From: Robiginitomaculum sp. | GTDB taxonomy: Bacteria > Pseudomonadota > Alphaproteobacteria > Caulobacterales > Maricaulaceae | Direction of reading: 5' to 3' | Assembly: GCA_002733495.1 (NCBI GenBank) | Contig: NVVV01000005.1 | Span: forward strand, 43,052 to 107,051 | Length of the DNA stretch: 64,000 nucleotides | In this document: piece by piece, positions 1 to 8,803 of the stretch | Layout: every line of letters starts with the position of its first letter | Numbering within the stretch: position 1 is the stretch's first letter | Translations under genes and position numbers: made by a program | The notes under the pieces: generated by a model | Seen by the model: only the letters and a program-made list of their open reading frames with translations | What the model was told of the DNA's origin: nothing | The model's database searches: none

Positions 1-751
1 CCGGCGTTAAATGCCCTTCCAGATAGGATTTCTGGTCAAAATCGGGATAGGCCTCACTGACCAGTTCCGCCGCTTCGCTCAGCTCTTCTAATTGCCCATC
101 GGGCAGCAGCTCTTCAATCTGTGCATCATCCATGGGGACACGGCGCGAGGTCTCGGCTCCGGTCTTTTTCTCGAACGGCAAAAGCTGTTTATCGCGCAAA
201 TCCTGAACGCCGCGAAAGCGTTTGCCCGATCCGGCGGGCCATTGCATGGGCGCAACATCCAGCGCCAGCTTGTCGGCAATTTCGTCCAGCAATTCCAGCG
301 GGTCCAGTGCCTCGCGGTCCATTTTGTTGATGAACGTCAAAATGGGAATATCGCGCAGGCGGCAAACTTCGAACAGTTTCAGGGTTTGTGGCTCGATGCC
401 CTTGGCCGCATCCAGCACCATGACGGCGCTGTCGGCGGCGGTCAGGGTGCGGTAGGTGTCTTCGGAAAAGTCTTCATGGCCCGGCGTGTCCAGCAGGTTG
501 AAAATCAGGTCCTTATATTCAAACGTCATCACCGACGAGGACACAGAAATGCCCCGTTCCCGCTCGATCCGCATCCAGTCTGACGAGGTGCGGCGGTTTT
601 CACCGCGCGCGCGCACCTGACCGGCCAGATGGATCGCCCCCGCCGCCTGCAAGATGTGCTCGGTCAGCGTGGTTTTGCCCGCATCGGGGTGAGAAATAAT
701 GGCAAAGGTGCGCCGCCGTGCGGCCTCTTTGGCATAGGGGTGGTCGGTCAT
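1..751 (-). CDS. prfC: Peptide chain release factor 3 (N-terminal 250 residues; cut by window edge)
   Basis: RF3 is a translational GTPase that recycles RF1 and RF2 from the ribosome after termination. Reading the reverse strand from an ATG at 751 gives an open frame that runs off position 1. The G-domain motifs are clear: SHPDAGKTT near residue 20 (P-loop), DTPGHEDFSEDTYRT (G3) and NKMDRE (G4), in the RF3 rather than the EF-G form. About half of the usual ~530 residues are present; the rest lies left of the window. The start is the first ATG before the conserved RRRTFAIISHPDAGK stretch. The next gene upstream on the same strand ends at 816, so the two could share a transcript. Confidence 0.95.
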   Translation of the reverse strand, partial: MTDHPYAKEAARRRTFAIISHPDAGKTTLTEHILQAAGAIHLAGQVRARGENRRTSSDWMRIERERGISVSSSVMTFEYKDLIFNLLDTPGHEDFSEDTYRTLTAADSAVMVLDAAKGIEPQTLKLFEVCRLRDIPILTFINKMDREALDPLELLDEIADKLALDVAPMQWPAGSGKRFRGVQDLRDKQLLPFEKKTGAETSRRVPMDDAQIEELLPDGQLEELSEAAELVSEAYPDFDQKSYLEGHLTP

Positions 752-815
752 GATAATCTGGGCCTCTTTATGAAGACCGCTTAGCCCGTCATCGCCAAAA
801 CTGCAACCGTCAGGA

Positions 816-1208
816 TCAACGCAAAGCCGCCCAAACGGCTTCTTCCACACCGGATGTGGTCAATGTTCCGGCTTGTTGCTGGGAATGCAGGGCCGATATG
901 GTCATCAGGGAAACCTCGGCCAGCAAGACGCCGATCTGTGCGGACGACTGGGCACCGCTTTGGGGTGGGCCGGCGAGCACGGCATTGGCTTCGCTTTTGG
1001 CGGCCATAATGGTTGCCAATTGTGCAGCGCGGACAGGGTTGTGATGGACGAGCAAGGGGTTGGCAAAAATTTCCTCGCGAACCAGATTTAAGACCTCATT
1101 ATGGGGTAAAGCATCAAATTTGGCCTGGGATAAGGGGAAGGCAAGGCTATGAATAACCTCGGATGGGCGACCTATATCAAAAACCCTGTCATTAAATAAA
1201 AACAGCAT
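816..1208 (-). CDS. Conserved-looking hypothetical protein, 130 aa
   Basis: I do not recognise this family. The product is a soluble-looking, alanine-rich protein of 130 residues with no signal peptide or membrane segment. It begins MLFLFNDRVFDIGRP and has a long helical C-terminal half rich in A, Q and S. It lies head-to-tail between the DUF1491 gene upstream and prfC downstream on the reverse strand, with gaps of about 30 and 64 bases. The codon use matches its neighbours and the whole stretch is open, so it is probably a real gene, but nothing visible indicates a function. Confidence 0.7.
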   Translation of the reverse strand: MLFLFNDRVFDIGRPSEVIHSLAFPLSQAKFDALPHNEVLNLVREEIFANPLLVHHNPVRAAQLATIMAAKSEANAVLAGPPQSGAQSSAQIGVLLAEVSLMTISALHSQQQAGTLTTSGVEEAVWAALR

Positions 1209-1239
1209 TTGTCTACTGCGTCATGTTCTGCGCCAAGGG

Positions 1240-1581
1240 TCAAGAGGCGCGTTCGTTCTCAAGAAGGAAGGGCCGGCCTTTTTTGTCCTCAATTTCAATC
1301 ACCCACAAATCCGGATCATGTTTTCGCGTTTGCCTGATCCAGTTATCAATATCTTCCTCGCTTTGCGGCTCTGGGCTTTGGGCCACCCATATCCGGTTAT
1401 AGTGTTCATCTCTTTCGGGCAGCCACAAAACGGCACATCCGTTCATATGGGAGACTTTGATAGCCACCATGCCGGCAGTGTCATCGCCATGATGGCAGAC
1501 ATAGGCAAAGGCCCCGGCCAGACGCGCCCGGCGGATCAGGGCATCGGCCCAAATGCTTGATTTCAATTGTGGCGCAGTCAT
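1240..1581 (-). CDS. DUF1491 family protein, 113 aa
   Basis: The product resembles the small alphaproteobacterial DUF1491 family. Near the N-terminus is LKSSIWADALIRRARLAGAF, followed by GDDTAGMVAIKV, and near the C-terminus DPDLWVIEIEDKKGRPFL, the usual family ending. No biochemical role is known for the family. The frame extends upstream to a GTG at 1638, but the family begins just before the LKSS segment, so the ATG at 1581 is preferred; the upstream extension would add 19 residues. The gene is divergent from the BcsB-like gene at 1677, and the spacer contains an inverted repeat. Confidence 0.8.
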   Translation of the reverse strand: MTAPQLKSSIWADALIRRARLAGAFAYVCHHGDDTAGMVAIKVSHMNGCAVLWLPERDEHYNRIWVAQSPEPQSEEDIDNWIRQTRKHDPDLWVIEIEDKKGRPFLLENERAS

Positions 1582-1639
1582 CTGAATGAGTTTGGCCCCT
1601 AATACGCGTAAATGGTGGCTGAATTCTTGCTCATACACA

Positions 1640-1660
1640 CCTGTAACGTGAATTTACAGG
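1640..1660. promoter_or_regulatory. Inverted repeat CCTGTAA-N7-TTACAGG, possible operator
   Basis: Perfect 7-base arms CCTGTAA and TTACAGG are separated by CGTGAAT. The repeat ends 16 bases before the ATG of the BcsB-like gene and lies upstream of the divergent DUF1491 gene. There is no T-run, so it does not look like a terminator. It could be a dimeric regulator site, but I cannot assign it to a known regulator. Confidence 0.4.
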
Positions 1661-1676
1661 GGCAAGGTGTTTCAAC

Positions 1677-3575
1677 ATGGCACGATTTTTCTTGATTTGC
1701 ATACTGATCCTTACAGGCATGGGGCTGGCGGGGCAGAGCTTGGCACAGGAAAGCCTGCGCACTTTGAGCAATATGGAGCGTGACCAGACGTTGGACTGGA
1801 GCAATCCTGAACTTGGCTTTGATGTGATGTTGCCGCCGGGGGCCAGCGCCGCCACGCTGACACTTTATGCTGAGCCTGGCCAGACCTTGCCAGCGCCCGG
1901 AACCATACTGGTTGTTAGCATGAATGATCAGCCGGGGGTTGTTGTGGCCCCACGGCCAGAGGCGTTCAGCGCCCGTATTGATCTGCCTGCCGCACATTTG
2001 CGCGCGGGCAAAAACCATATCCGTATCGGTTTTGAGGGCAATATGGACAGTGCCTGCCCGATAAAATCAGATGGGGCCTGGCAAGTGGATCTGGCGCGCA
2101 GCCGTTTTGACCTTTCTGTATCAGCCAATATTGCCTCGTTTGAGGCGCTGGAAGACTGGCTGTCTGCTGGCCAGTGGGCACTGGATCGGGTGAGTATTTC
2201 TCAAGGTGATCTGGACGAGGCCCATTTTGCTGCCCTGGGCGCGCTGATAACCCAGGGGCTGGCTGTGCGGGCTGGGCGTGTGCCACAGATTGTTGCCGCC
2301 GATGGTATCGCAGGCCTGGACTTTAAAGTGCGCATAAACCCCGCCCTTGCCGGGGCCGCAATGGCGCTGCGTCCGGGCGTTCGTCCGGTGGTGGAATTTC
2401 AGGGCCGTAATCAGGAAGATGTGCTGACTATGGCGCGCTTGTTTGCCGGGCGCATTATCCGCGTAAAGGGCACACGAGCCATTCCGGCCATGCTGGCCGG
2501 GGCCGCCATGATTCAGGGGCCGCAAGCGCTGGACGATATAGAGAAAATTCTGGCCCAACCGGCATGGGACACCCGCCCTTATGTTAACACGGTGCGGGCC
2601 CCCCATCATGGGTTAACCCGTCTTGTCGTCGAGATGGAGCGCCCGGACTGGGTCAGCCCAAATTCAGCGGTATTGATCAGCATTGATGGGCAAAAGCCAA
2701 TAAAGAAACGCCTGAAAAACCAGATCAACCATTTTACCATTCCCATGAAACGTAAAAGTGCCACGGTGGTTCGGGCTTTCAGTATTGAACATCAGGGACA
2801 GCCGGTTGATGGGAAAAACCATTGCGTACAGTCCGGCGCGGGGGCCCCGGCACGGGTGCTCTCTGCCCGCATTGAAACCAACGGCTATGAAAGCGCCCAG
2901 GGGCTGTCTCGTTTTGCCATTGATGGCGCACCTTTTGCCATAAGTGCAGGCGAGGGGGCAGCGATTATTTTTACCACCCAGTCTGATGCACAATTGCGCG
3001 CCGCATGGCGGGCCATGGCCCGGGTGGCACTGATCTCTGGCACGCCCTTGACGGGGGCCTGGTATGGCCGCTCCCCAAGGCTGGCCCCCCAAGGCGCGGC
3101 GTTGATGGTCTTTGGCCCGCGTCACCAGCTTGCCTCAGACATGTTAAATGGCTTGCCACAGGTGTTTGCCACCGGCGCAGCGGCTGGCCCCGGTGATTAT
3201 GAGCGTCGCCAATACCGCCCCACCATCGCTCGTGCGGCGTTTGCCGCCGATACCGATCTGCCAGCGGGGCTGGGCGTTGCGGGCTGGACTGAGCGGAATG
3301 GTCAGCCGGTTCTGGTGATGACCGGCGATGCGCCGGGCGATTATATCCCGGCCATGCAGGCCTTTGCCGATGGGCCGGCGCTGGATTTCTTTGCGGGCCG
3401 TGTGGTGCGCTGGCGCGCTGGTCTGGTGGAAATTAACGATATTGGCGGGGGCGGGGCTGTGGCCCCGGCCAAAAAGAACCGCATGGGGCTATTATTCCTG
3501 ATCGCAGGGCTTTGCCTCTCGGGTTTGTGGATCCGCATTTGGCAGCGACTGTATACAAATTGGACACCCGCATAA
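1677..3575 (+). CDS. BcsB-like cellulose synthase regulatory subunit homologue, 632 aa
   Basis: The overall pattern fits the BcsB family, the periplasmic membrane-anchored partner of the cellulose synthase catalytic subunit. There is a signal peptide (residues 1-24, ending GQSLAQ), then a large periplasmic part. Carbohydrate-binding-like beta modules containing SACPIKSDGAWQVDL lie around residues 50-160, and one C-terminal membrane helix (about 603-622) is followed by a short basic tail. The length is somewhat below typical BcsB (about 700-780). No BcsA, BcsZ or BcsC gene is next to it, so it may serve another beta-glucan-type synthase or act alone. It is followed by a co-directional gene 36 bases downstream. 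Confidence 0.65.
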   Translation: MARFFLICILILTGMGLAGQSLAQESLRTLSNMERDQTLDWSNPELGFDVMLPPGASAATLTLYAEPGQTLPAPGTILVVSMNDQPGVVVAPRPEAFSARIDLPAAHLRAGKNHIRIGFEGNMDSACPIKSDGAWQVDLARSRFDLSVSANIASFEALEDWLSAGQWALDRVSISQGDLDEAHFAALGALITQGLAVRAGRVPQIVAADGIAGLDFKVRINPALAGAAMALRPGVRPVVEFQGRNQEDVLTMARLFAGRIIRVKGTRAIPAMLAGAAMIQGPQALDDIEKILAQPAWDTRPYVNTVRAPHHGLTRLVVEMERPDWVSPNSAVLISIDGQKPIKKRLKNQINHFTIPMKRKSATVVRAFSIEHQGQPVDGKNHCVQSGAGAPARVLSARIETNGYESAQGLSRFAIDGAPFAISAGEGAAIIFTTQSDAQLRAAWRAMARVALISGTPLTGAWYGRSPRLAPQGAALMVFGPRHQLASDMLNGLPQVFATGAAAGPGDYERRQYRPTIARAAFAADTDLPAGLGVAGWTERNGQPVLVMTGDAPGDYIPAMQAFADGPALDFFAGRVVRWRAGLVEINDIGGGGAVAPAKKNRMGLLFLIAGLCLSGLWIRIWQRLYTNWTPA

Positions 3576-3611
3576 ACGAGATCGCAAGACAATGCCGCTA
3601 TGGTCCCCTGA

Positions 3612-4559
3612 ATGAAACAGGGGATTATGGTGTTTTTACGCGGATTACTTTTTATTACACTGGCCTGTTTTGGCTCTGCTGGCAGTGCCTTTGGGGCCGA
3701 AGCCTATGAGGCGTATCGGGAACGCACATCCATGTTGCTGATCGCCGCCCATTGCGAGGCGCTGGGCGATCTGGAACACGCGGCGCTGGTCTCGGGTCAG
3801 GTACAGGCGCGCGGTGCGTTATTGCGCGCCGGTGAGGACCCGCAGGCGCTGGACGATCTGCAAATTGACCTCTCGCGCCGGGCACAAAATATCGCCTGTG
3901 AACGCGATGACGTCAAAGCAGAAATCGCCAGAATGCAAGAGGCTGCCCAGATCTGGTCGCGGCTTTACACCATGCGCTTTCCGGCGCGCTGGCAAAACTG
4001 GGAAGCCAGGCGCGATGATGCCCGCGACAAGGCGCGCTGGCGCATTCGGGCACCGCTGCGCAGCACCTCGGGTGGTGTGGTGGATTTTGGACTGGTGGCC
4101 GAGGGTGAAAAAGTATTTCTTGATCTGGTTATTATGGACCAGCGGGCACCCTCCAGTGTCATTCTGAATATGCGCGATGCGGACCGGCTGGCGGCGCCCC
4201 TTGATACAGACATGCTGCGCCTTATGGGGCGAAAAGGGGATGATCCGGCCAGTTTAATGCCCCCCAAAAGCGTTATGAAAAGCTTTTTTGCTGTCGATAA
4301 AATGATAGCGCCAGAGTCCCTGACTGGCGAGAATGGGGCAAAGGCCAAGGCGGTCCTGTTTCGCTTTTCCGATAAGGCGCTGGACGCTTTTACAAAGCTG
4401 GACCCTCGCGATGTCGTCTCACTGGAACTGGTTTATCCGGGCCGGGGACGCAACGCGCAAAAACGCGAACGCATTTATGCCGAGGCCGGGGATTTTGTCG
4501 CCGCGCGCCTGTTCGCTGAAACCTTCCCGCAGGAACGCAAAGCCCCTGCGGTCCGATAA
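3612..4559 (+). CDS. Exported hypothetical protein, 315 aa
   Basis: I do not recognise the family. The N-terminus is a Sec signal peptide (hydrophobic core LRGLLFITLACFGSAG, likely cleavage after SAFG). The mature protein has a helical, charged first half (residues 30-135) and a mixed alpha/beta second half. An in-frame ATG at 3627 has AGGGG three bases upstream and could be the true start, removing five residues. It sits 36 bases after the BcsB-like gene and probably shares its transcript, suggesting a periplasmic partner role. That role is inferred from position only. Confidence 0.7.
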   Translation: MKQGIMVFLRGLLFITLACFGSAGSAFGAEAYEAYRERTSMLLIAAHCEALGDLEHAALVSGQVQARGALLRAGEDPQALDDLQIDLSRRAQNIACERDDVKAEIARMQEAAQIWSRLYTMRFPARWQNWEARRDDARDKARWRIRAPLRSTSGGVVDFGLVAEGEKVFLDLVIMDQRAPSSVILNMRDADRLAAPLDTDMLRLMGRKGDDPASLMPPKSVMKSFFAVDKMIAPESLTGENGAKAKAVLFRFSDKALDAFTKLDPRDVVSLELVYPGRGRNAQKRERIYAEAGDFVAARLFAETFPQERKAPAVR

Positions 4560-4573
4560 ATGCCACCACCGAA

Positions 4574-4595
4574 CAGGGTTCGGGCACAAACCCTG
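4574..4595. promoter_or_regulatory. Inverted repeat CAGGGTT-N8-AACCCTG before the TonB-dependent receptor gene
   Basis: Perfect 7-base arms are separated by eight bases, shortly after the stop of the upstream gene and 110 bases before the receptor start. No T-run follows. It may be a weak terminator hairpin or a binding site controlling the receptor gene. Confidence 0.3.
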
Positions 4596-4704
4596 AACTG
4601 CACATATTGTTGCTGAAACGTAATCTCCATCGCGGTAATTTTAATTGGTTCGATGCGCGTTAGCGCGTAAGGGGGCCTCAGCATTTTCTATGGACGGATA
4701 GTAC

Positions 4705-6825
4705 GTGAATACAATCAGAGACATCTGGGTTTATGGCGCGCTTGTGTGTGCGGCTGGCTTGCTCATTTCAGGGCCGGTTCAGGCACAGAGCGTTAAGACA
4801 ACAAAGGCGGCGCAAGCCGCACCTGCTGTTACCGAAGGTGTTTCCCTCTATAATCAGGATTATTTTGCCGGTTATTTTCCGGTTACGGCGCTGGATATGG
4901 TGCGTCAGGTGCCGGGCTTTGCCATAAGTAATGGCGCCAATGTCCGTGGATTTGGTGGTGCTCAGGGCAATGTTCTGATTGATGGGGAACGGCCCAGTAC
5001 CAAGTCTGATGGCCTTGAGAATATTCTACAGCGTATTTCGGCTGATCGTGTTGATCATATTGAACTGATCCGAGGCTCAGTCCCCGATATAGATATGCGT
5101 GGCCTTAGCCGGGTGGTTAATGTTGTGCTGGCCACGGACAAGAAGAGTGACCGCAATAACTGGTCATTGGAAACAACATTTTCGCGAAGGCGGGCCGTTG
5201 TGAATGGTGAATTTGTACACAATTTCACTATGGCCGGTGCAGATATAACCCTGGGGCTGACCAGGCAGGGTGGGCCGTTTCGCTCAACAGGCATAGAGCG
5301 CCGCTTTGCCCCTGATCTTAGCGTACAGGAGCGCCGCGATGAGGCCGCGCAAAGGAATTTTTCCTTCTTGTCGCCAACCTTTAATCTGGAAAAGAAATTT
5401 GCCAATGATCATGTGTTGCGGCTGAATGCTAAAGGCAATGACACAAAGTTTACGCGCAATGAGTTTTCGTTTGTAGAGACCCCGACGCCAGACGTCTTTT
5501 CCTTTTTACGCTTTGATACAAATACCGCGCGTTCAGATACGCGCAGCTCGGAATTTGGTGGTGATTACAGCTTTCCAATTGGGAAAACGCTCGACGTGAA
5601 AATCATTGGCCTGCGCAATGATAATAAAAGCGACGGTATTTTTTCATCAACCAGCATAGATGGTCAGGGACTATCATCCGCCTCGCGCGTGACCACGCGT
5701 AATGTAACCTCCGAGAGTATTTCCAGAGTGGTGGTTGATTGGGAGCTAAGCAAAAAGCACAGTCTGCAATTTTCTGCTGAGGGTGCGTTGAATGCTCTGA
5801 ATGCCAATTTACAATTGGACGTTGATAGTGGCACTGGCTTTGCGCGCGTCGACCTGCCTGTCAGTGATACGCGGGTCAAAGAGCGTCGCGGGGAAGTCTC
5901 GGCCTCCTGGGTTTATATCCCCAGCGCCAAATGGACGCTGGAAAGCGGATTAAAATTTGAAAAATCACGTCTAAGCCAGAGCGGCGATGCCAGCCGGACA
6001 CGGAATTTTTCTTTTCCCAAGCCGTCATTCACCGCCAGTTATAATATGAGCGATCAAAACCAGCTTCGCCTGACGGCAGTGCGTAATGTGTCGCAGTTGA
6101 ATTTCAATGATTTTGTCACTTCGGTTAATCTGACCGATGATCTGACCGATGTCGGCAATCCGGAGTTAGAGCCTGATCGCACCTGGACCGTGAAGGCGGA
6201 ATGGGAGCGGCGGTTTGCCAAAAAAGGCTCGGTGACCTTTAGCGCTAACCGTGACTGGATTACCCAGGTGCAGGGGCGGGTGCCGGTTGATAACCGCTTT
6301 GATGCCCCCGGTAATCTGGGCAGTGCCACACGCTGGCGCCTTAGCATGGTTGCGCGCCTGCCGCTGGATTTTGTGGGTCTGAAAAATGCCACGCTGGATG
6401 CCACTGGCTTTGTCACGGACTCGTCCGTTATAGATCCGGTAACGGGTGTTCGGCGTGCCCTTGAGCGTGAAGCGCACGATAATTTCACTTTTAGTTTTCG
6501 CCAGGACATTAGCGCCAAACGCATTGCCTGGGGCTGGGCTTATAATAACGGGGTTTCACGGCGACAATTCAGATTGTTCGAGGAACGGGTGGATCGTTCC
6601 GGTGGTGGGCGGGGCAGCCCCAAGGCCTTTAGTGCGTTTATTGAAACAACCCGGTTTGCTGGCGTAACGGCGACGTTTGACGTGCGCAACATTCTCAATC
6701 GTCCAAGTACCCGCAGCCGGACGTTCTTTGATGGCCCGCGCTCGGACATGGTTATCAGCGCCATAGAATCACAGCAGCGCAAATCGGGCCTGCGCTACAG
6801 GCTGCAATTGCGCGGATCGTTCTAA
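4705..6825 (+). CDS. TonB-dependent receptor-like outer-membrane protein, 706 aa
   Basis: The product has a signal peptide (residues 1-28, ending PVQAQS) and then a plug domain (about 50-145). The plug contains VRGFGGAQGNVLIDGERP and DRVDHIELIRG, characteristic of TonB-dependent receptor plugs. The rest is a long beta-barrel-like region of alternating aromatic and polar residues. It ends in GSF, with a terminal aromatic residue as expected for Bam-dependent barrels. The start is GTG at 4705, preceded by GGACGGA; an ATG at 4690 hits a stop at once. The substrate cannot be read from the sequence. The stop overlaps the stop of the convergent gspE gene. Confidence 0.85.
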   Translation: MNTIRDIWVYGALVCAAGLLISGPVQAQSVKTTKAAQAAPAVTEGVSLYNQDYFAGYFPVTALDMVRQVPGFAISNGANVRGFGGAQGNVLIDGERPSTKSDGLENILQRISADRVDHIELIRGSVPDIDMRGLSRVVNVVLATDKKSDRNNWSLETTFSRRRAVVNGEFVHNFTMAGADITLGLTRQGGPFRSTGIERRFAPDLSVQERRDEAAQRNFSFLSPTFNLEKKFANDHVLRLNAKGNDTKFTRNEFSFVETPTPDVFSFLRFDTNTARSDTRSSEFGGDYSFPIGKTLDVKIIGLRNDNKSDGIFSSTSIDGQGLSSASRVTTRNVTSESISRVVVDWELSKKHSLQFSAEGALNALNANLQLDVDSGTGFARVDLPVSDTRVKERRGEVSASWVYIPSAKWTLESGLKFEKSRLSQSGDASRTRNFSFPKPSFTASYNMSDQNQLRLTAVRNVSQLNFNDFVTSVNLTDDLTDVGNPELEPDRTWTVKAEWERRFAKKGSVTFSANRDWITQVQGRVPVDNRFDAPGNLGSATRWRLSMVARLPLDFVGLKNATLDATGFVTDSSVIDPVTGVRRALEREAHDNFTFSFRQDISAKRIAWGWAYNNGVSRRQFRLFEERVDRSGGGRGSPKAFSAFIETTRFAGVTATFDVRNILNRPSTRSRTFFDGPRSDMVISAIESQQRKSGLRYRLQLRGSF

Positions 6826-8603
6826 GTCGGCAGTTCTTCGGTTTCTGATTGCTGTTCGGCACCGCAAACCCGCAACACTTCTTCAACGGTGGTTGTGCCC
6901 TGGCGCGCTTTTAGAAGTCCATCTTCCAGCAGGGTTTGAAAGCCTTGCTTGCGCGCCACTTTGAGAAGGCGGGACATATGCGCGTGGTCCAAAATGGCAT
7001 CGCGCAATTCATCATTGATGGCGACAACTTCAAAAACCGCAATACGCCCCGCATAGCCCGTATTGGCGCATTGCGCACACCCTGTGGCCTTTTTCCAATT
7101 GGCCTTTTCTTTTATTTCCTGGGCCATGACCAGGCCAGCTCGGCTCAGCCGTTTCAGCATGGCCTCGCCTTCGCCCACGGTATCTGTGGCGGCGCAATGC
7201 GGGCACAACCGGCGAACCAGCCTTTGTGCCGCCAGCCCGCGAACAGCGGCGGCGATCATATAAGGCTCCAGCCCCAGATCTTCCATCCGCGCAATGGCGG
7301 CAAGGGCTGAATTGGTATGCACAGTCGAGAGCACCAAATGCCCGGTCAGCGCCGCCTGCGCCGCTATGGTGGCGGTTTCACCATCACGGATTTCCCCGAC
7401 CATGATAATGTCCGGATCCTGACGCAAAATGGCGCGCAGGCCCTTGGCGAAGGTATAACCAATCTCGGCCTTGGTCTGGATTTGCACAACCCCGTCCATG
7501 TCATATTCGATTGGGTCCTCAATCGAGATGATTTTGGTCACACCATCATTGAGTTGTTGCAGGCTGCGATAAAGCGTTGTGGATTTGCCTGATCCGGTTG
7601 GCCCGGTGACCAGAATCACACCGTTGGGGCTTTGGGTTAGCTCTTGCATGACGGCATTGGCGCGCCCGGTCAGGCCAAGGCCCTTCATATCGGGCAATTC
7701 GCCTTCTTTTTTGAGAAGGCGCAGCACCATGCTTTCGCCCCATGATCCCGGCAGGGAAGACACCCGCAAATCAATCGCATGCCCGGCAAAGCGAATGGTC
7801 TGGCGTCCATCCTGTGGCAGGCGTCGCTCGGCAATGTCCATGCCCGAAAGCAGTTTTACCCGGCTGGTGATCGCATCTAAAATACCCCTTGGCTCGCTTT
7901 GGCGGGTGTGCAAAACCCCATCAATGCGATAGCGCACTTTAAATTCATGCTCGAAAGGTTCGATATGAATATCCGAGGCATTGTCCTTTAGCGCCGTAGC
8001 AAACATGTTGTTGACGAAATCAATAACCGGCGCTTCTTCGGCCATTTCTTTCAGGCGCGCCGTATCGTGCAGATCACCGTCATCGTCTGAGGCGGTGCCA
8101 AGACTCTCATTGATATAATAGAGACAGCGCTCAATAAACTGGTTGCTGCTCAGCCAATAGTGAATGGCCCCGGCATCAGCATAGCCATTGCCATCTTCAT
8201 CCTGTTGCGCACAGATCCTGTGCCAGCGTCCTTCGATGTTTTCCTGAATGGCCGGGTTCAGAATGTGCCGGGCCACCACGTTTAAGGCCTTTTTGCCATT
8301 TTCCTGGCTGATCCAGATCGCGGCAGTGTTGGCCAGAAACCAGCGCGGCGATATTTTCAGAAGCTGGATGGCCTGTTCATGCTGTTCAGAGTCGCCGGGC
8401 GCAGTGGCGACATCCAGAATAGGTAGATCCAGCTGTTCAGAAAGAGAGGCCAGCAAGGCCTCTTCGGTCAAAGCCCCCAGGCGCAGGAGGGCCTGACCGA
8501 TCAAGCCGCCGGTTTCCTCCTGCAGGCGCAAGGCCTGTGTCAGGTCTTTTTGGGTTATTAGCCCCCGGTTTAGAAGAATTTGACCAATGAGTTCAGTATG
8601 CAT
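6822..8603 (-). CDS. gspE: Type II secretion ATPase GspE, 593 aa
   Basis: GspE is the cytoplasmic hexameric ATPase that powers pseudopilus assembly. From the chosen start, an N-terminal GspE/MshEN domain (residues 1-60) is followed by the RecA-like core. Walker A GPTGSGKST is at 334-342, the Asp box SIEDPIEY at about 360, and Walker B with His box at about 396-430. A zinc-binding CM domain carries C467/C470 and C509/C512. The frame is open up to 8852, but the ATG at 8603 has AAGGCAGG just upstream, matches the usual family N-terminus (MHTELIGQILL), and avoids overlap with the divergent gspJ. It is transcribed away from the rest of the locus. Confidence 0.93.
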   Translation of the reverse strand: MHTELIGQILLNRGLITQKDLTQALRLQEETGGLIGQALLRLGALTEEALLASLSEQLDLPILDVATAPGDSEQHEQAIQLLKISPRWFLANTAAIWISQENGKKALNVVARHILNPAIQENIEGRWHRICAQQDEDGNGYADAGAIHYWLSSNQFIERCLYYINESLGTASDDDGDLHDTARLKEMAEEAPVIDFVNNMFATALKDNASDIHIEPFEHEFKVRYRIDGVLHTRQSEPRGILDAITSRVKLLSGMDIAERRLPQDGRQTIRFAGHAIDLRVSSLPGSWGESMVLRLLKKEGELPDMKGLGLTGRANAVMQELTQSPNGVILVTGPTGSGKSTTLYRSLQQLNDGVTKIISIEDPIEYDMDGVVQIQTKAEIGYTFAKGLRAILRQDPDIIMVGEIRDGETATIAAQAALTGHLVLSTVHTNSALAAIARMEDLGLEPYMIAAAVRGLAAQRLVRRLCPHCAATDTVGEGEAMLKRLSRAGLVMAQEIKEKANWKKATGCAQCANTGYAGRIAVFEVVAINDELRDAILDHAHMSRLLKVARKQGFQTLLEDGLLKARQGTTTVEEVLRVCGAEQQSETEELPT

Positions 8604-8803
8604 GCCTGCCTTATAGGCGGCGCGTCGTTTCTTGAGAATAGCAAAAAAAGATAAAATCACTGATACAGGCATGCGGGCGACAAAAAATGGCGCGGGGTAT
8701 GCATAATGGGCTGCCTCCTCGCATTTACGCCTGAGGGCGCATAGTATAATTTGCAATTGCGATTGGCATTTTGCCCACAATCGCATGTTAGCCTGATGAC
8801 GTA

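Noticed and set aside
2121..3159. Long reverse-strand frames opposite the BcsB-like gene
   Set aside because: They are shadows of a GC-rich gene; they have no ribosome binding sites and no recognisable domains.
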